Source: Onstottus_B arcticum (lineage in GTDB: Bacteria; Acidobacteriota; Blastocatellia; UBA7656). From it: a stretch of 64,000 nt of DNA. A program made the position numbers and the translations under genes. The stretch spans positions 124,001-188,000 of the forward strand of contig JBBPIE010000007.1 in NCBI GenBank assembly GCA_038040485.1, written 5' to 3'. Positions 35,002 to 44,111 of the stretch are shown here, in pieces (positions within the stretch are counted from its first letter, which is position 1; every line of letters starts with the position of its first letter). The notes beneath the pieces were generated by a model. The model made no database searches. It saw nothing but the letters and a program-made list of their open reading frames with translations, and was not told the DNA's origin.

Positions 35002-37311
35002 CTACTTATTACGCGAGCGCAAGAACTCCCGGATTTCGGGAGCGTTAGCTGAAATGGCGCATCGAATTCCTACGAGCCACCTCGGAAGTCTCTCGTCAGG
35101 CTCGAATGGCAGATAACCTCTAAACGTCGTCCGCGCCTGTTCGATCTTGCTATCAATGCTGCCGCCGCGCACGACCCGGTTCTTTGTTCCGAACTCCGGA
35201 TCGCTCGCGGAGCTACCTTCGTAGGGCTCGTAAACCGCATCGACCCATTCGCCTGCATTTCCGCCCATGTCGTGTACGCCATAGGCACTCACATCTGATG
35301 CGTAAGCTCCCACCGTCGAAAGCTTTGGCTCAGCGCGACTCAGGTTCGCGTTCGAAACGATGGGTTTGTCGCCCCACGGCCACATGCGCTTGGTTGGAGA
35401 AGCGGGGTCCCACGATGCCGCCTTCTCCCATTCGTCCTCGCGCGGCAGACGCTTTTTCGCCCACTTCGCATAGGCGGCGGCGTCACCCCAGGGAATCCCT
35501 ACGACCGGCTGGTCCTCAAAGCCGACGCCCGTGGCGCTGGTCGGACGAGGCCTGCCGGTCTTATCGCAGAATTCTCTGAACTGAGCGTTGGTGACTTCAA
35601 ACTTGTCGATGTAGTAATCCCCTACCGTCACCTTGTGCTTGGGCTTCTCGTTAGGCTCGTGGTTGTCGTCGCCCATCACAAAGTCGCCGGCGGGAATCAG
35701 AATCATTTCCCCGTCGCCGTACTTCATCGCGTTAGGCAGGAGCAATGCTTCAAGCGGCTGCTCTTTGCCCTTGCGACCTTCGACGCTTGCGGAAAAGTCG
35801 GCAAAGCCCTCGTGTTTAACTTGCACCATCATCGTATTAGCGGCGAGGCCCGCCACCTTTAGCGTGCCGTCAGCCGCCACCCGGCCTCGGGTCACACCAT
35901 TGACGAACACTTCGCTCCCGGCCGGCGCTCCATTTACGGCTAGTGTGAACCCGCCAAACGGAATCACCATATAACCTACGAGCGCGACCAAGACCAGCGC
36001 CAGCGCGCCACCACCCAACAGCAGAGGCGAGCGTCGTTTCGCTGGTTCGCTCACAATCGAAACCGACGGCGAGGGCGAGGATGCCGCCGCCGGAGAATGC
36101 GACACCGGGGGCGGTTTGACCTGCTGAGACACGACTGTCGGCTGAGCGTTCACCGCCGCAATTTGATCAGCGACGCTGGGAGCTCCGTAAGGCGCGTCAT
36201 ACACTGCGCTAACGGGATTGTCCGACGCGGTCGACCGGGTTGCGGGCGGCTGAGATGTTACTACCCGGCCGTCATGGTGCCTCTCAAGACCAGACCAGGC
36301 TTGAGTCTCGCGCGGCGGCTGTCCGCCACCCAGCCGTTCAGTAGATCTGCCACCGAGAATCTGCGTGCCGCTTTGAAGCGCGGTGTTGAGCGATGCCGCA
36401 AACGCCTCAACCGTGCGAGTTCTTGCAGCCGGATCGCGCAGCAGACCGTTCATCACTGCTTCTTCAAGCGCCTCGCTGATCCCGGGCGCCACCCAACTGA
36501 TCCGCACCGGCTCGCTTGTAATGCGCTTCATCATGATCGATTGCTGATTGTCGCCCTCAAACGGCAGCCTGCCACTCAGCATTTCGTAGACTATGATCGC
36601 CAGACTGTAGATGTCCGATCGCGAATCGAGCTTCTCGCCCAATAACTGTTCCGGCGACATATAAACCGGAGTGCCGAGCACGAATCCTGTTTTGGTAAGG
36701 TTGTCGGCGGTGTCGTCGGCGACGGTTTTGGCGATTCCGAAGTCCAACACCTTGACGTAATCCTTCGAAGCGCCCTTCCGCGTGATCATTATGTTGTCGG
36801 GCTTCAAGTCGCGATGGATAATCCCGCGCGCGTGAGCCGCCGAGAGCGCCTCTGCGATCTGAGTCGCGATGTGAACGGCGCGAGCCGGCGGAAGCGCCCG
36901 CTCCTCGGCAAGCACGCGTGAGAGCGCCACTCCCTCGATCAGCTCCATCGCCAGAAACAGCGTGCCGTCTTCGTTCTGCCCAAAGTCGTAGATCGTTACC
37001 GCATGTTGGTTGTCGATACTGCTGGCCATCTTGGCTTCGCGTTTGAATCGGGCCAGCGCGTCATCATTGCCCGGCGACAAAAGTGTCAGCAGCTTGATCG
37101 CGCAGGTGCGGCCCATCTCGGTGTGCACGGCCTTGTAGATCGCGCCCATCCCGCCTTCGCCGATCTTTTTCTCGAGGCGGTAGCGCCCGGCCAGCAGTCG
37201 CCCCACCATCGGATCGGCCTTCGGACCCGCCGTCACCAACGCGCTCTGATCGTCGGGACACACTTGAAGATGATCACCGTAGGTTTTACTGCATTGTGGG
37301 CAAGTCTTCAT
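35002..37311 (-). CDS. Ser/Thr protein kinase with zinc ribbon, PEGA-like and FGE-sulfatase domains
   Basis: 769 residues. An N-terminal zinc ribbon (CPQC at 4-7, CPDD near 18) precedes a Hanks-type kinase: glycine loop GEGGMG (51-56), Lys73, HRDLKPDN (166-173), DFG (190-192). A Pro/Ser-rich linker and one TM helix (about 429-453) lead outside to a PEGA-like domain (about 455-525) and an FGE-sulfatase/SUMF1-type domain (from about 535, starting MILIPAGDFVMG, ending RVVRGGS and GIRCA). The cytosolic kinase may sense extracellular ligands through the outer domains. It is first in a four-gene operon. Confidence 0.9.
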   Translation of the reverse strand: MKTCPQCSKTYGDHLQVCPDDQSALVTAGPKADPMVGRLLAGRYRLEKKIGEGGMGAIYKAVHTEMGRTCAIKLLTLLSPGNDDALARFKREAKMASSIDNQHAVTIYDFGQNEDGTLFLAMELIEGVALSRVLAEERALPPARAVHIATQIAEALSAAHARGIIHRDLKPDNIMITRKGASKDYVKVLDFGIAKTVADDTADNLTKTGFVLGTPVYMSPEQLLGEKLDSRSDIYSLAIIVYEMLSGRLPFEGDNQQSIMMKRITSEPVRISWVAPGISEALEEAVMNGLLRDPAARTRTVEAFAASLNTALQSGTQILGGRSTERLGGGQPPRETQAWSGLERHHDGRVVTSQPPATRSTASDNPVSAVYDAPYGAPSVADQIAAVNAQPTVVSQQVKPPPVSHSPAAASSPSPSVSIVSEPAKRRSPLLLGGGALALVLVALVGYMVIPFGGFTLAVNGAPAGSEVFVNGVTRGRVAADGTLKVAGLAANTMMVQVKHEGFADFSASVEGRKGKEQPLEALLLPNAMKYGDGEMILIPAGDFVMGDDNHEPNEKPKHKVTVGDYYIDKFEVTNAQFREFCDKTGRPRPTSATGVGFEDQPVVGIPWGDAAAYAKWAKKRLPREDEWEKAASWDPASPTKRMWPWGDKPIVSNANLSRAEPKLSTVGAYASDVSAYGVHDMGGNAGEWVDAVYEPYEGSSASDPEFGTKNRVVRGGSIDSKIEQARTTFRGYLPFEPDERLPRWLVGIRCAISANAPEIREFLRSRNK

Positions 37312-37860
37312 CGGTTGATCCGGGAGCCAGGGTTCGAGAGTCCGTTACGCCTCGCGTTCTCATCGCTCGCCGAATCATTCGAGCTATTGCCTCGAACTGG
37401 CTGGTTGCTGCATGACGATTGCTCAATGAGGACCCGGTCTGCGTGAAAAGCTCTAACCAGTCGAACGCTATAACACGGCATGTGCTTTGTCAACGCTTGC
37501 GTTCTGCAAAGACTCACAGACTCTTAGACTCGTGGATTCCCCGAATCGGTAGCTTCCCTTCTTTAGGTAACTTCACTTTTTGTTGAATGTCTTCGCGCGC
37601 GTGTGCTACTTTGGCGGCGAGTGCCAAGCTGTCTTACCGGTTCGATGAGGCGCTCGATTCAAAGACAGTTAGGAACTTGATTGATTCTGGCAGTGGGAGC
37701 GTTTGATCCTCACGTCATACCGGCAACCTACTAGCCTCGTGGCCAGCTTTCGAAGGCTGCGCATTCATTCCGCCGCCGCACAAGACAACCGGCGCGCGGC
37801 ATTCCCTTTCGACCATTTTGCTGTAAAGGAAAAGGGCCAACGACGGGCCTCGGTGCACCG
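37312..37860. other. 549-bp gap between divergent operons
   Basis: Apart from the candidate minus-strand promoter I see no gene, RNA or strong palindrome. The short open frames have no ribosome-binding site or recognisable product. It probably holds the control regions of the kinase operon and the signalling cluster. Confidence 0.5.
37467..37493 (-). promoter_or_regulatory. Possible promoter of kinase operon
   Basis: On the minus strand a perfect TTGACA (37493-37488) is followed 14-15 nt later by TTATAGC (37473-37467). The short spacer weakens it. It is about 155 bp upstream of the kinase start. Confidence 0.4.
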
Positions 37861-39537
37861 GTGAGCGAAGAGATCGCCAGGAAGGCTGAAACCGCACAGG
37901 ATGAGTCACCGCCTGACAACCCTCTGGCGGCGTGGATGCGGCTTCAACGATCGCTCGCCGAACGGAACAACATTGCTCTCACCACGCTGACCCGCGACAG
38001 CGCCGCCATAGGCGGCGTAGAAAACGACAACAGCATTTGTCGCTCTCTCAGAATCTCAGCCGAGTACGCTTCGATGTGCGCGGCCGAGTGCGGAAGGGCT
38101 TACAGCAATGCCATCGCGGCCGCCCATCCAATAGAGTTTCGCTGCCACGCCGGGCTTCAGTGTTTCGCCATTCCCATAGATGTTGATGCCAGGCAGCTCG
38201 TGATCCTGGGCGGACGCGCTTTCACTTCGACTTCGGACTATTCCAGGTTTCTTGACGAGCACCTCGGATTCGAGGCGGTGGCGACGGGCGAGTGCTTAAA
38301 GAGCGTTAAGTTCGCTGATCCTCGCGGTCTGCGCGAAGCGGCCGTCCTGGCCGGCTCCACTGCCCGCCATCACCTGCGCGGCAAAGAGCCGGCTACCGCG
38401 CACTCCGTCGAACCGGCCCCGGCTTCGAACGAGATGCTCGATGCCCGCCGCGAGATCGTCTACTTGCGCGAGCAACTCGAGAGCCGCAAACAGTCCTTCA
38501 ACCAATTCTATGAGTTTCTCCGAACAGTGGCGTCGACGCTCGACTCGCAGCAGACCTACGATTCAGTGCTTGCGAAGTTCAGCGAGATGATGGGAGCCGA
38601 GCGCTGCTCGCTGATGATCCTCAACGAGGAGTCGAACGAGCTTGCCCTGGAAGCGGCTTTGGGGGCCGGTTTGGATACCGCGTTGCCGATTCGCGTGAAG
38701 CTCGGGGACCCGATCGCGGGCGCTGTACTGGCCAGCGGTGCTGCGATGCTGGTTCAGGACACGAACCTCGATGAGAGGGTCACTCACGCCCATCCGGGGC
38801 GCTATAAGACAAGGTCGTTTATCAGCTTTCCGATCGCTCTCGGGTCGCGCAAAGTCGGCGTCGTGAACCTGACCGACCGGGTTGGCGGCGCGCCTTACGA
38901 TGCGGAGGACCTTGCGCTGCTGGAATTGATGTCACCGCATCTGGCGCTGATCATCGACCGCACTGAATGGCATCGAAAGGCCGAGATGTTTCAGCGCATG
39001 TCTTTGACCGATCCGCTTACCGGGCTTCCGAATCGGCGCTACCTCGAAGATAGGCTATTCGAAGAAGTCGAACGTTCAAAGCGGTACAGCACACCCTTGT
39101 CGTTCATGATAATCGACGTCGATCACTTCAAGAGCTACAACGATGTCTATGGCCACACAAACGCTGATCGAGTCTTGTCGCAGACCGCGTTGATACTGCG
39201 AGGTTCGACTCGCGCGATCGATATGTCGGCGCGCTTTGCGGGCGACGAGTTCTGCGTCGTTCTGCCGGAGACCGAACCCAGGGACGCCGCGCGAATCGCA
39301 GAACGGTTGCGCCTGGCGATCAGCAAGACCGAGTATCATTCCGAACAAGGCAAGCTGATGGGGCAGGTCACCATCAGCACCGGCATTTCCTCGTTCGGAG
39401 TCTCGCGGCAGAGTCCGCTCTCGATAATCGAAACCGCCGACCGCGCACTCTATCAGGCCAAGACTCGCGGACGGAACTGCGTCGCAATCTACGAAGACAG
39501 CGCGAACTCGGTTGTGGCTTCGAGGGTTGAGGGTTGA
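37861..39537 (+). CDS. PocR-GAF-GGDEF diguanylate cyclase
   Basis: 558 residues. The N-terminal PocR-type sensory domain (about 20-160) has the conserved Cys/His set (CRSL, MCAAECGRAY, CHAGLQC). A coiled-coil at about 190-215 leads to a GAF domain (about 220-375). The GGDEF domain follows from about 385 (LTDPLTGLPNRRYLED), with active-site RFAGDEF near residue 460. Ala replaces the first Gly, a variant often still active. No EAL domain is present. It is predicted to make c-di-GMP in response to a ligand. GTG start; its stop overlaps the next gene. Confidence 0.85.
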   Translation: MSEEIARKAETAQDESPPDNPLAAWMRLQRSLAERNNIALTTLTRDSAAIGGVENDNSICRSLRISAEYASMCAAECGRAYSNAIAAAHPIEFRCHAGLQCFAIPIDVDARQLVILGGRAFTSTSDYSRFLDEHLGFEAVATGECLKSVKFADPRGLREAAVLAGSTARHHLRGKEPATAHSVEPAPASNEMLDARREIVYLREQLESRKQSFNQFYEFLRTVASTLDSQQTYDSVLAKFSEMMGAERCSLMILNEESNELALEAALGAGLDTALPIRVKLGDPIAGAVLASGAAMLVQDTNLDERVTHAHPGRYKTRSFISFPIALGSRKVGVVNLTDRVGGAPYDAEDLALLELMSPHLALIIDRTEWHRKAEMFQRMSLTDPLTGLPNRRYLEDRLFEEVERSKRYSTPLSFMIIDVDHFKSYNDVYGHTNADRVLSQTALILRGSTRAIDMSARFAGDEFCVVLPETEPRDAARIAERLRLAISKTEYHSEQGKLMGQVTISTGISSFGVSRQSPLSIIETADRALYQAKTRGRNCVAIYEDSANSVVASRVEG

Positions 39538-41831
39538 TGGAGATCAGCGACACCGGGCGCATTCTGAGCCGGCTGACCAATTCTGAGTTCATTGGCCGCG
39601 AAGCCGAGATGACCCGCATCCGCGACTTCGCGACTGCACGCGGCCGCGGCACCCGGGTCGCGATGCTGCTAGGACCAACCCGAGCCGGAAAGTCAGAACT
39701 CCTACGCAAGAGCTTCGACCACTTCTTCAATGAATCAGCGGACGTTCTTCCTTCCTTCTACGCCCTAAAGCCCGGCCGTCTCGATGATCAGTCATTCGCT
39801 CGTGACTTCCTTTCGATCTTTCTCGCTCAGTTCATTGCTTTTCGACGGAGCGATCCGAGCCTGTTCGCTCTCGCGTTCGAGCCCATCGCGGTAGTTGCGC
39901 GCTCGGCCACGGCTGATGACTGCGTTTTTGTGAAAGAGATTGCCGATGCGTTCGTGCAGGCGGCCGGCGCCGGCGACAGCACCGCGATGTTGCGATGCGC
40001 ACTGTCTGCGCCTTCGCGAGCGGCCGAGCGGACGGGGCTTGTGCCCCTCGTGCTGTTCGACGATGTTCATCTCCTGGCCGGCGCCTCCGCGCGCGGCGCC
40101 AACCCTCCATTCACCGAGCTCAACAGAGTTCATCGTGAGTCCAATGAGCTTCGCTATGCGTTCTTTGATGCGCTGAAAAACGGAACGGCGGACATCGTCT
40201 CCCCGCGATACCTGCTGGCTGGGTTTGAACGGCCGATGGCTGAGTTATTGCCGGCGGACCTGGAGTTGTTCGCGGCGCTCGAGATCATCCGCTTCGAGCA
40301 AGTGGGCCGAGAGCATTTCGAGAGGTTCATACACGCCGGGGCCGCCGAACGCGGCGTGGAACTAAGCGACTCGGTTGGCGAACTGATGGTTCATCAGTTG
40401 AAGTGCGAGTTCTTCTACACGCGCGCGGTGCTGGACTCAGCCGCTTCGGCCGGTGTCGCGTTGCGCACGTTCGTGGATTTTGAGCGCGTCTACTCGGCGG
40501 AAGTCGCAAGCGGACGCATTGGTAACTATCTGCGCGCTTCGATTCGCGACGCCGCGCCCGACAGACGATCGCAGCGCGCGGCTCTCGAAGCGCTGGCGCT
40601 TCTGGCGGACGCCGAGGAAGGCGCGCCGATTGACTCAGTGATCGAGCGAATGAGTCTCGAGCCGGGCGGCGCTGAAGACTTGCTCGAACGCCTGCACTCC
40701 CGCGAGCTGTTGAACTACGGCCACCGACTTGTGAACGCGTCGAGTGATGCGATGCTCGCCGACTATGTGCGTGCGGCGTACCGAAGCGAAATCCTCAGCT
40801 TACCGAAGCCTGTCAGCGGACCACCGTTGCTTGTTGAGAAGTTGAAGCGCGCTCACCGGCTGATGATGGACCGCTATCACGGCAGCTTCGCGGCACAGCT
40901 TTTGGACGTGTTGTCGCGCTTTGATTCGCAACGAGCGCCGGCGTGCCTGTTCGACGAAGCCGCTTACGAGAAGCGATATCGTGGGATGAGCCGGGCGCAG
41001 GTGAGCCGGTCCCTCGACCAGGAAACCGAGCGAGTTACGCTACCGCAAATCGTCGAGGTCGAAGACGCAGGCGGCGGCGAGTACGAAGGAATAAACTGGC
41101 GGTTGTTTCTGGCGGCCGGCTTCGAGGCGGGAATCTACAATGAGTCGAACGAAGCACTATGGGTCGCGGCTCTGATCAACTCCAATGAGCCTGTCGATGT
41201 CGAAAGCCTCGGGCGAATTGACGATCGCATCGCCGCCGCGCTGCGAGGCAGGCACTCGAAGGCTGCGCAACCGGTTTGTTGGTACATCGGCAAGGAAGGC
41301 TTCTCGGCGGCCGCCACCGAGCGGATCGAGTCCGCAAAGGCGCTTCGCTCTACGCACGCGCAGTTGGACGCGATGTCCGACTATCTATTCAAGCTTTCGG
41401 CGCCCGATGCGCAGCCGGCGAGCGAGTTCGAGCTCGTGATACCGATTGAAGACGAGGCCGAATTGATAGCCGCCCGCACCATCGAGCTCATCGCTCGGGC
41501 TGCTGATTTTGAGGGAGAAGCAATCAACCAAATCAAGACAGCAGTGATCGAAGCGTGCATCAACGCGGCGGAGCACGGCCAGAGTCCCGACCGAAAAATC
41601 CATCAGCGATTCGCAATTAGCGAAGATCGGATTATAATCACCGTCTCGAACAAGGGAAGGATCTTCGCAAACGGCAACATCGGCGCAGTGGCCGAATCAC
41701 AGGCGACGGGGGTCCGGGGACGCGGCTTGAACATTATCCGCGCCTTGATGGACGAGGTGCACTTCCAGCGCACCGACGATGGCACGAGCCTTGTGATGAC
41801 CAAGTTTCTCAAACGCCCCGAGCAGCAATAG
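39537..41831 (+). CDS. AAA-type ATPase fused to HATPase_c anti-sigma kinase domain
   Basis: 764 residues. The N-terminal AAA/STAND-like ATPase has FIGREAEM, then Walker A GPTRAGKS at 46-53 and VPLVLFDDVHLL as Walker B. A long helical middle resembles the regulatory arms of STAND proteins. The C-terminal ~140 residues are an RsbW/SpoIIAB-type HATPase: AVIEACINAAEHG (N box), VSNKGRIF and GVRGRGLNIIRALMDEV. It is thus probably a regulated Ser kinase for a STAS partner, and a STAS gene follows. ATG 39537 overlaps the upstream stop (TGATG). Confidence 0.8.
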   Translation: MEISDTGRILSRLTNSEFIGREAEMTRIRDFATARGRGTRVAMLLGPTRAGKSELLRKSFDHFFNESADVLPSFYALKPGRLDDQSFARDFLSIFLAQFIAFRRSDPSLFALAFEPIAVVARSATADDCVFVKEIADAFVQAAGAGDSTAMLRCALSAPSRAAERTGLVPLVLFDDVHLLAGASARGANPPFTELNRVHRESNELRYAFFDALKNGTADIVSPRYLLAGFERPMAELLPADLELFAALEIIRFEQVGREHFERFIHAGAAERGVELSDSVGELMVHQLKCEFFYTRAVLDSAASAGVALRTFVDFERVYSAEVASGRIGNYLRASIRDAAPDRRSQRAALEALALLADAEEGAPIDSVIERMSLEPGGAEDLLERLHSRELLNYGHRLVNASSDAMLADYVRAAYRSEILSLPKPVSGPPLLVEKLKRAHRLMMDRYHGSFAAQLLDVLSRFDSQRAPACLFDEAAYEKRYRGMSRAQVSRSLDQETERVTLPQIVEVEDAGGGEYEGINWRLFLAAGFEAGIYNESNEALWVAALINSNEPVDVESLGRIDDRIAAALRGRHSKAAQPVCWYIGKEGFSAAATERIESAKALRSTHAQLDAMSDYLFKLSAPDAQPASEFELVIPIEDEAELIAARTIELIARAADFEGEAINQIKTAVIEACINAAEHGQSPDRKIHQRFAISEDRIIITVSNKGRIFANGNIGAVAESQATGVRGRGLNIIRALMDEVHFQRTDDGTSLVMTKFLKRPEQQ

Positions 41832-41928
41832 CAGGATCAGCACCAATCAGGCACCAGGTGGACGCTTCAGACGGGAGACTGCCATCCGGCGTTTTCCAGC
41901 GGGTTCGTCTGCTTACAAGGGGACCAAC

Positions 41929-42294
41929 GTGAACAACAGCGAAATTACGACCAGGCTGGTCGAGGGCGTAGCAGTGCTGTATCCCGGCCCGTACTTGAAT
42001 CAGCTCAGAGGCGAACGAATCGAGGAACGATGCCATGAGCTTCTGGCGGCAGGCGTAACTAGGATCGTTATCAACCTTGGGGAGACCGAGCTGATCAACA
42101 GCATCGGCATCTCGATCCTGTTGGGTGTGATCGAAGCCGTCAACAACGCTGAGGGTAAGTTGATGCTGTCGAATCTCAGCTCGTCGAATCGTGAGTTGTT
42201 CGAGATGCTCGGGCTGATGTCGCACGCTGAGATAGAAGAAACCGAGGAGAGCGCGCTCGCCCGGCTCGGGCCATTCGCAACGGCGGAGGCATAG
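41929..42294 (+). CDS. STAS-domain anti-anti-sigma-like protein
   Basis: 121 residues, a single STAS domain. The loop ELINSIGISILLG has Ser58 at the position phosphorylated in SpoIIAA/RsbV. AAGGGGA precedes the GTG start. It lies 97 bp after the ATPase/anti-sigma kinase and is its likely substrate, giving a partner-switching pair. The sigma factor or other output is not in the window. Confidence 0.85.
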   Translation: MNNSEITTRLVEGVAVLYPGPYLNQLRGERIEERCHELLAAGVTRIVINLGETELINSIGISILLGVIEAVNNAEGKLMLSNLSSSNRELFEMLGLMSHAEIEETEESALARLGPFATAEA

Positions 42295-42349
42295 CTACTA
42301 ACAGGTGCTACAAAATCCAAAACAGCCGTTTAGACGATTTCCGAAAATC

Positions 42350-42595
42350 CCACCAACGCAGTTGGTGGATCGTTCAGACTCAGCCTACAAGGAACAACCC
42401 AGCGTGCTGTTTGAATCCCACCAACGCAGTTGGTGGATTGTTCATACTCGGCCTAACCTTCCGCTCGGATTCGGTTTCGGTAGGAGAGCCAGGCCAGATA
42501 TGAACGATCCACCAACGCAGTTGGTGGGATTCGGGAACCTCGCCCTGTGTCCAGTTTTAGGCTGAGTATGAACGTACCACCAACTGCGTTGGTGG
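42350..42595. repeat. Four-copy palindrome cluster (two direct, two inverted)
   Basis: A 19-bp palindrome CCACCAACGCAGTTGGTGG at 42350-42368, 42418-42436 and 42509-42527, and its reverse complement at 42577-42595. The flanks show orientation: copies 1 and 2 are followed by gttcanactcrgcct, copies 3 and 4 are preceded by the reverse complement. The order is forward, forward, reverse, reverse, so the whole block is itself a large inverted repeat. It fills most of the 402-bp gap before the HD-GYP gene. Confidence 0.85.
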
Positions 42596-42696
42596 GATTG
42601 CACCTGAATTTTTGCGTGGTTCACGACCTTGGGCTCCGATCGAGACGTCGCTCTCGCTGGGTTTTGAATCGACGCGACGACTGTAGAAAGGCAACC

Positions 42697-43959
42697 ATGC
42701 ACCTCACTCTAAGGAAGATGCTTCACAACCTCGGGGCGCTCACCGACCTCAGCGCGCAGATCAGCTCGACACAGAACTTCGAAGAGGTGACACGCGCCTC
42801 GTTGCACACGCTGCTGGGCACGCTTGCGATTCCACGCGGTGCGATCGCGCGCTTCACCGAGAGGCCTCGCCAGCTAAAAGTCGTTGCCGCAAAAGGACTG
42901 GGCGGAGCGGTCGGCGAAAGGATCGCTCTTGACCGCGACGAAGTCGAACGGCTCGCTTCTCGAGTGCGGCCAATCCAACTAGCCGAAGCGCGCCACGGTC
43001 TGGCTCATTTCGTACAGCGAAATGGCGGCACGTTCGAACGGCTGCGGGCGCGCGTCTTCGTACCGATGATCGCGCGCGGCGAATTGATGGGGCTGATCTT
43101 TCTCTCCGACAAGCTCACTCGCGAGCCCTACAGCGAAGAAGACATCGAGATCATCGCGGCGATATCGCAGCACATAGCAATCGCTTTCCACAATCACCGG
43201 CTGCTGTTGTCGCTCAAGCGAAAAGCCGACGAGAACCGCCGGCTCTACCGCGAGATGCGTCACATCTATCGCGACACGGTCCGAGCGTTTGGGGCGGCAA
43301 TCGACTTGAAAGACGCTTACACCAGCGGGCATTCGGATCGCGTAGCAAAGTACTCGGAAGCTATCGCTCGCGAGATGGGTTTGACCGGGCAGAGCCTGGA
43401 GTACGTGGGCGTCGCGGGGTACCTGCACGACATCGGAAAGATCACCGTGGACCGCGCGATCATCAACAACCCGCGTCCGCTGACCGACCGCGAATTCGGC
43501 GAGCTTAACAAACACGCGACGACAGGCTACGAGATACTGGCTAACATCCGGCACCCGTGGGATGAGATTGCCTTTATGACCAAATGCCATCACGAGAAGT
43601 TCGATGGAACGGGCTATCCGGCGGGCCTTCGAGGAGACGAGATACCGCTCGGTTCAAAGATCGTGACGCTTGCGGACTCGTTCGACGCAATGATGACTGA
43701 CCGGCCCTATCGGTCACGCTTGCCGCTGGACCGAGCGCTTGCGGAGATGCGCCGTCACACGGGAAAGCAGTTCGCGCCCGAAGTCGTCGCGGCGTTTTGC
43801 AGACTGCTGATGAAAGAAATCCAGGGATTGACTCGCGAGCGCGTGATCATCCCAATGATTGGACTGAAGTTCGACCGCGAAGCTACGGCGAACGAACTCG
43901 CTTCAATGCTCGCCGAGATGGACGCCGCTCGACCCAAACACCGATCCGCCGCGTCGTGA
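42697..43959 (+). CDS. GAF-HD-GYP c-di-GMP phosphodiesterase-like protein
   Basis: 420 residues from ATG 42697; an upstream open extension is encoded by the palindrome cluster. A GAF domain (about 20-165) is followed by an HD-GYP domain: GHSDRVAKYS, LHDIGK with the HD pair, CHHEKFDGTGYPAGLRG with the GYP motif, and DSFDAMMTDRPYR. All metal ligands look present, so it should hydrolyse c-di-GMP. It probably balances the cyclase 3 kb upstream. Confidence 0.88.
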   Translation: MHLTLRKMLHNLGALTDLSAQISSTQNFEEVTRASLHTLLGTLAIPRGAIARFTERPRQLKVVAAKGLGGAVGERIALDRDEVERLASRVRPIQLAEARHGLAHFVQRNGGTFERLRARVFVPMIARGELMGLIFLSDKLTREPYSEEDIEIIAAISQHIAIAFHNHRLLLSLKRKADENRRLYREMRHIYRDTVRAFGAAIDLKDAYTSGHSDRVAKYSEAIAREMGLTGQSLEYVGVAGYLHDIGKITVDRAIINNPRPLTDREFGELNKHATTGYEILANIRHPWDEIAFMTKCHHEKFDGTGYPAGLRGDEIPLGSKIVTLADSFDAMMTDRPYRSRLPLDRALAEMRRHTGKQFAPEVVAAFCRLLMKEIQGLTRERVIIPMIGLKFDREATANELASMLAEMDAARPKHRSAAS

Positions 43960-43964
43960 CCTGC

Positions 43965-44040
43965 CCGGGAGCGCAGGCATCCCTGCCTGCATCTTCTCGC
44001 GCAACGCCAAGCAGCAGGCTGGGATGCCTGCGCTCCCAGG
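43965..44040. repeat. Palindromic repeat, gggagcgcaggcatcc family
   Basis: Arms 43965-43990 and 44014-44040 (gggagcgcaggcatcc / ggatgcctgcgctccc) pair almost perfectly over a 23-nt loop, between the HD-GYP and cysK genes. A half copy lies in the 5' end of the lipoprotein gene near 62332-62356. Confidence 0.8.
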
Positions 44041-44111
44041 GGACTCTGCTGACAACCTTCAGTTGCATCTGCTAGTCTTTCTCACTGATTCAGAATCGGA
44101 AGGATCTACCA

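Noticed and set aside
42350..42595. Possible CRISPR array
   Set aside because: The units are palindromes with inverted copies, spacers differ in length (about 50, 72 and 49 bp), and no cas genes are present.
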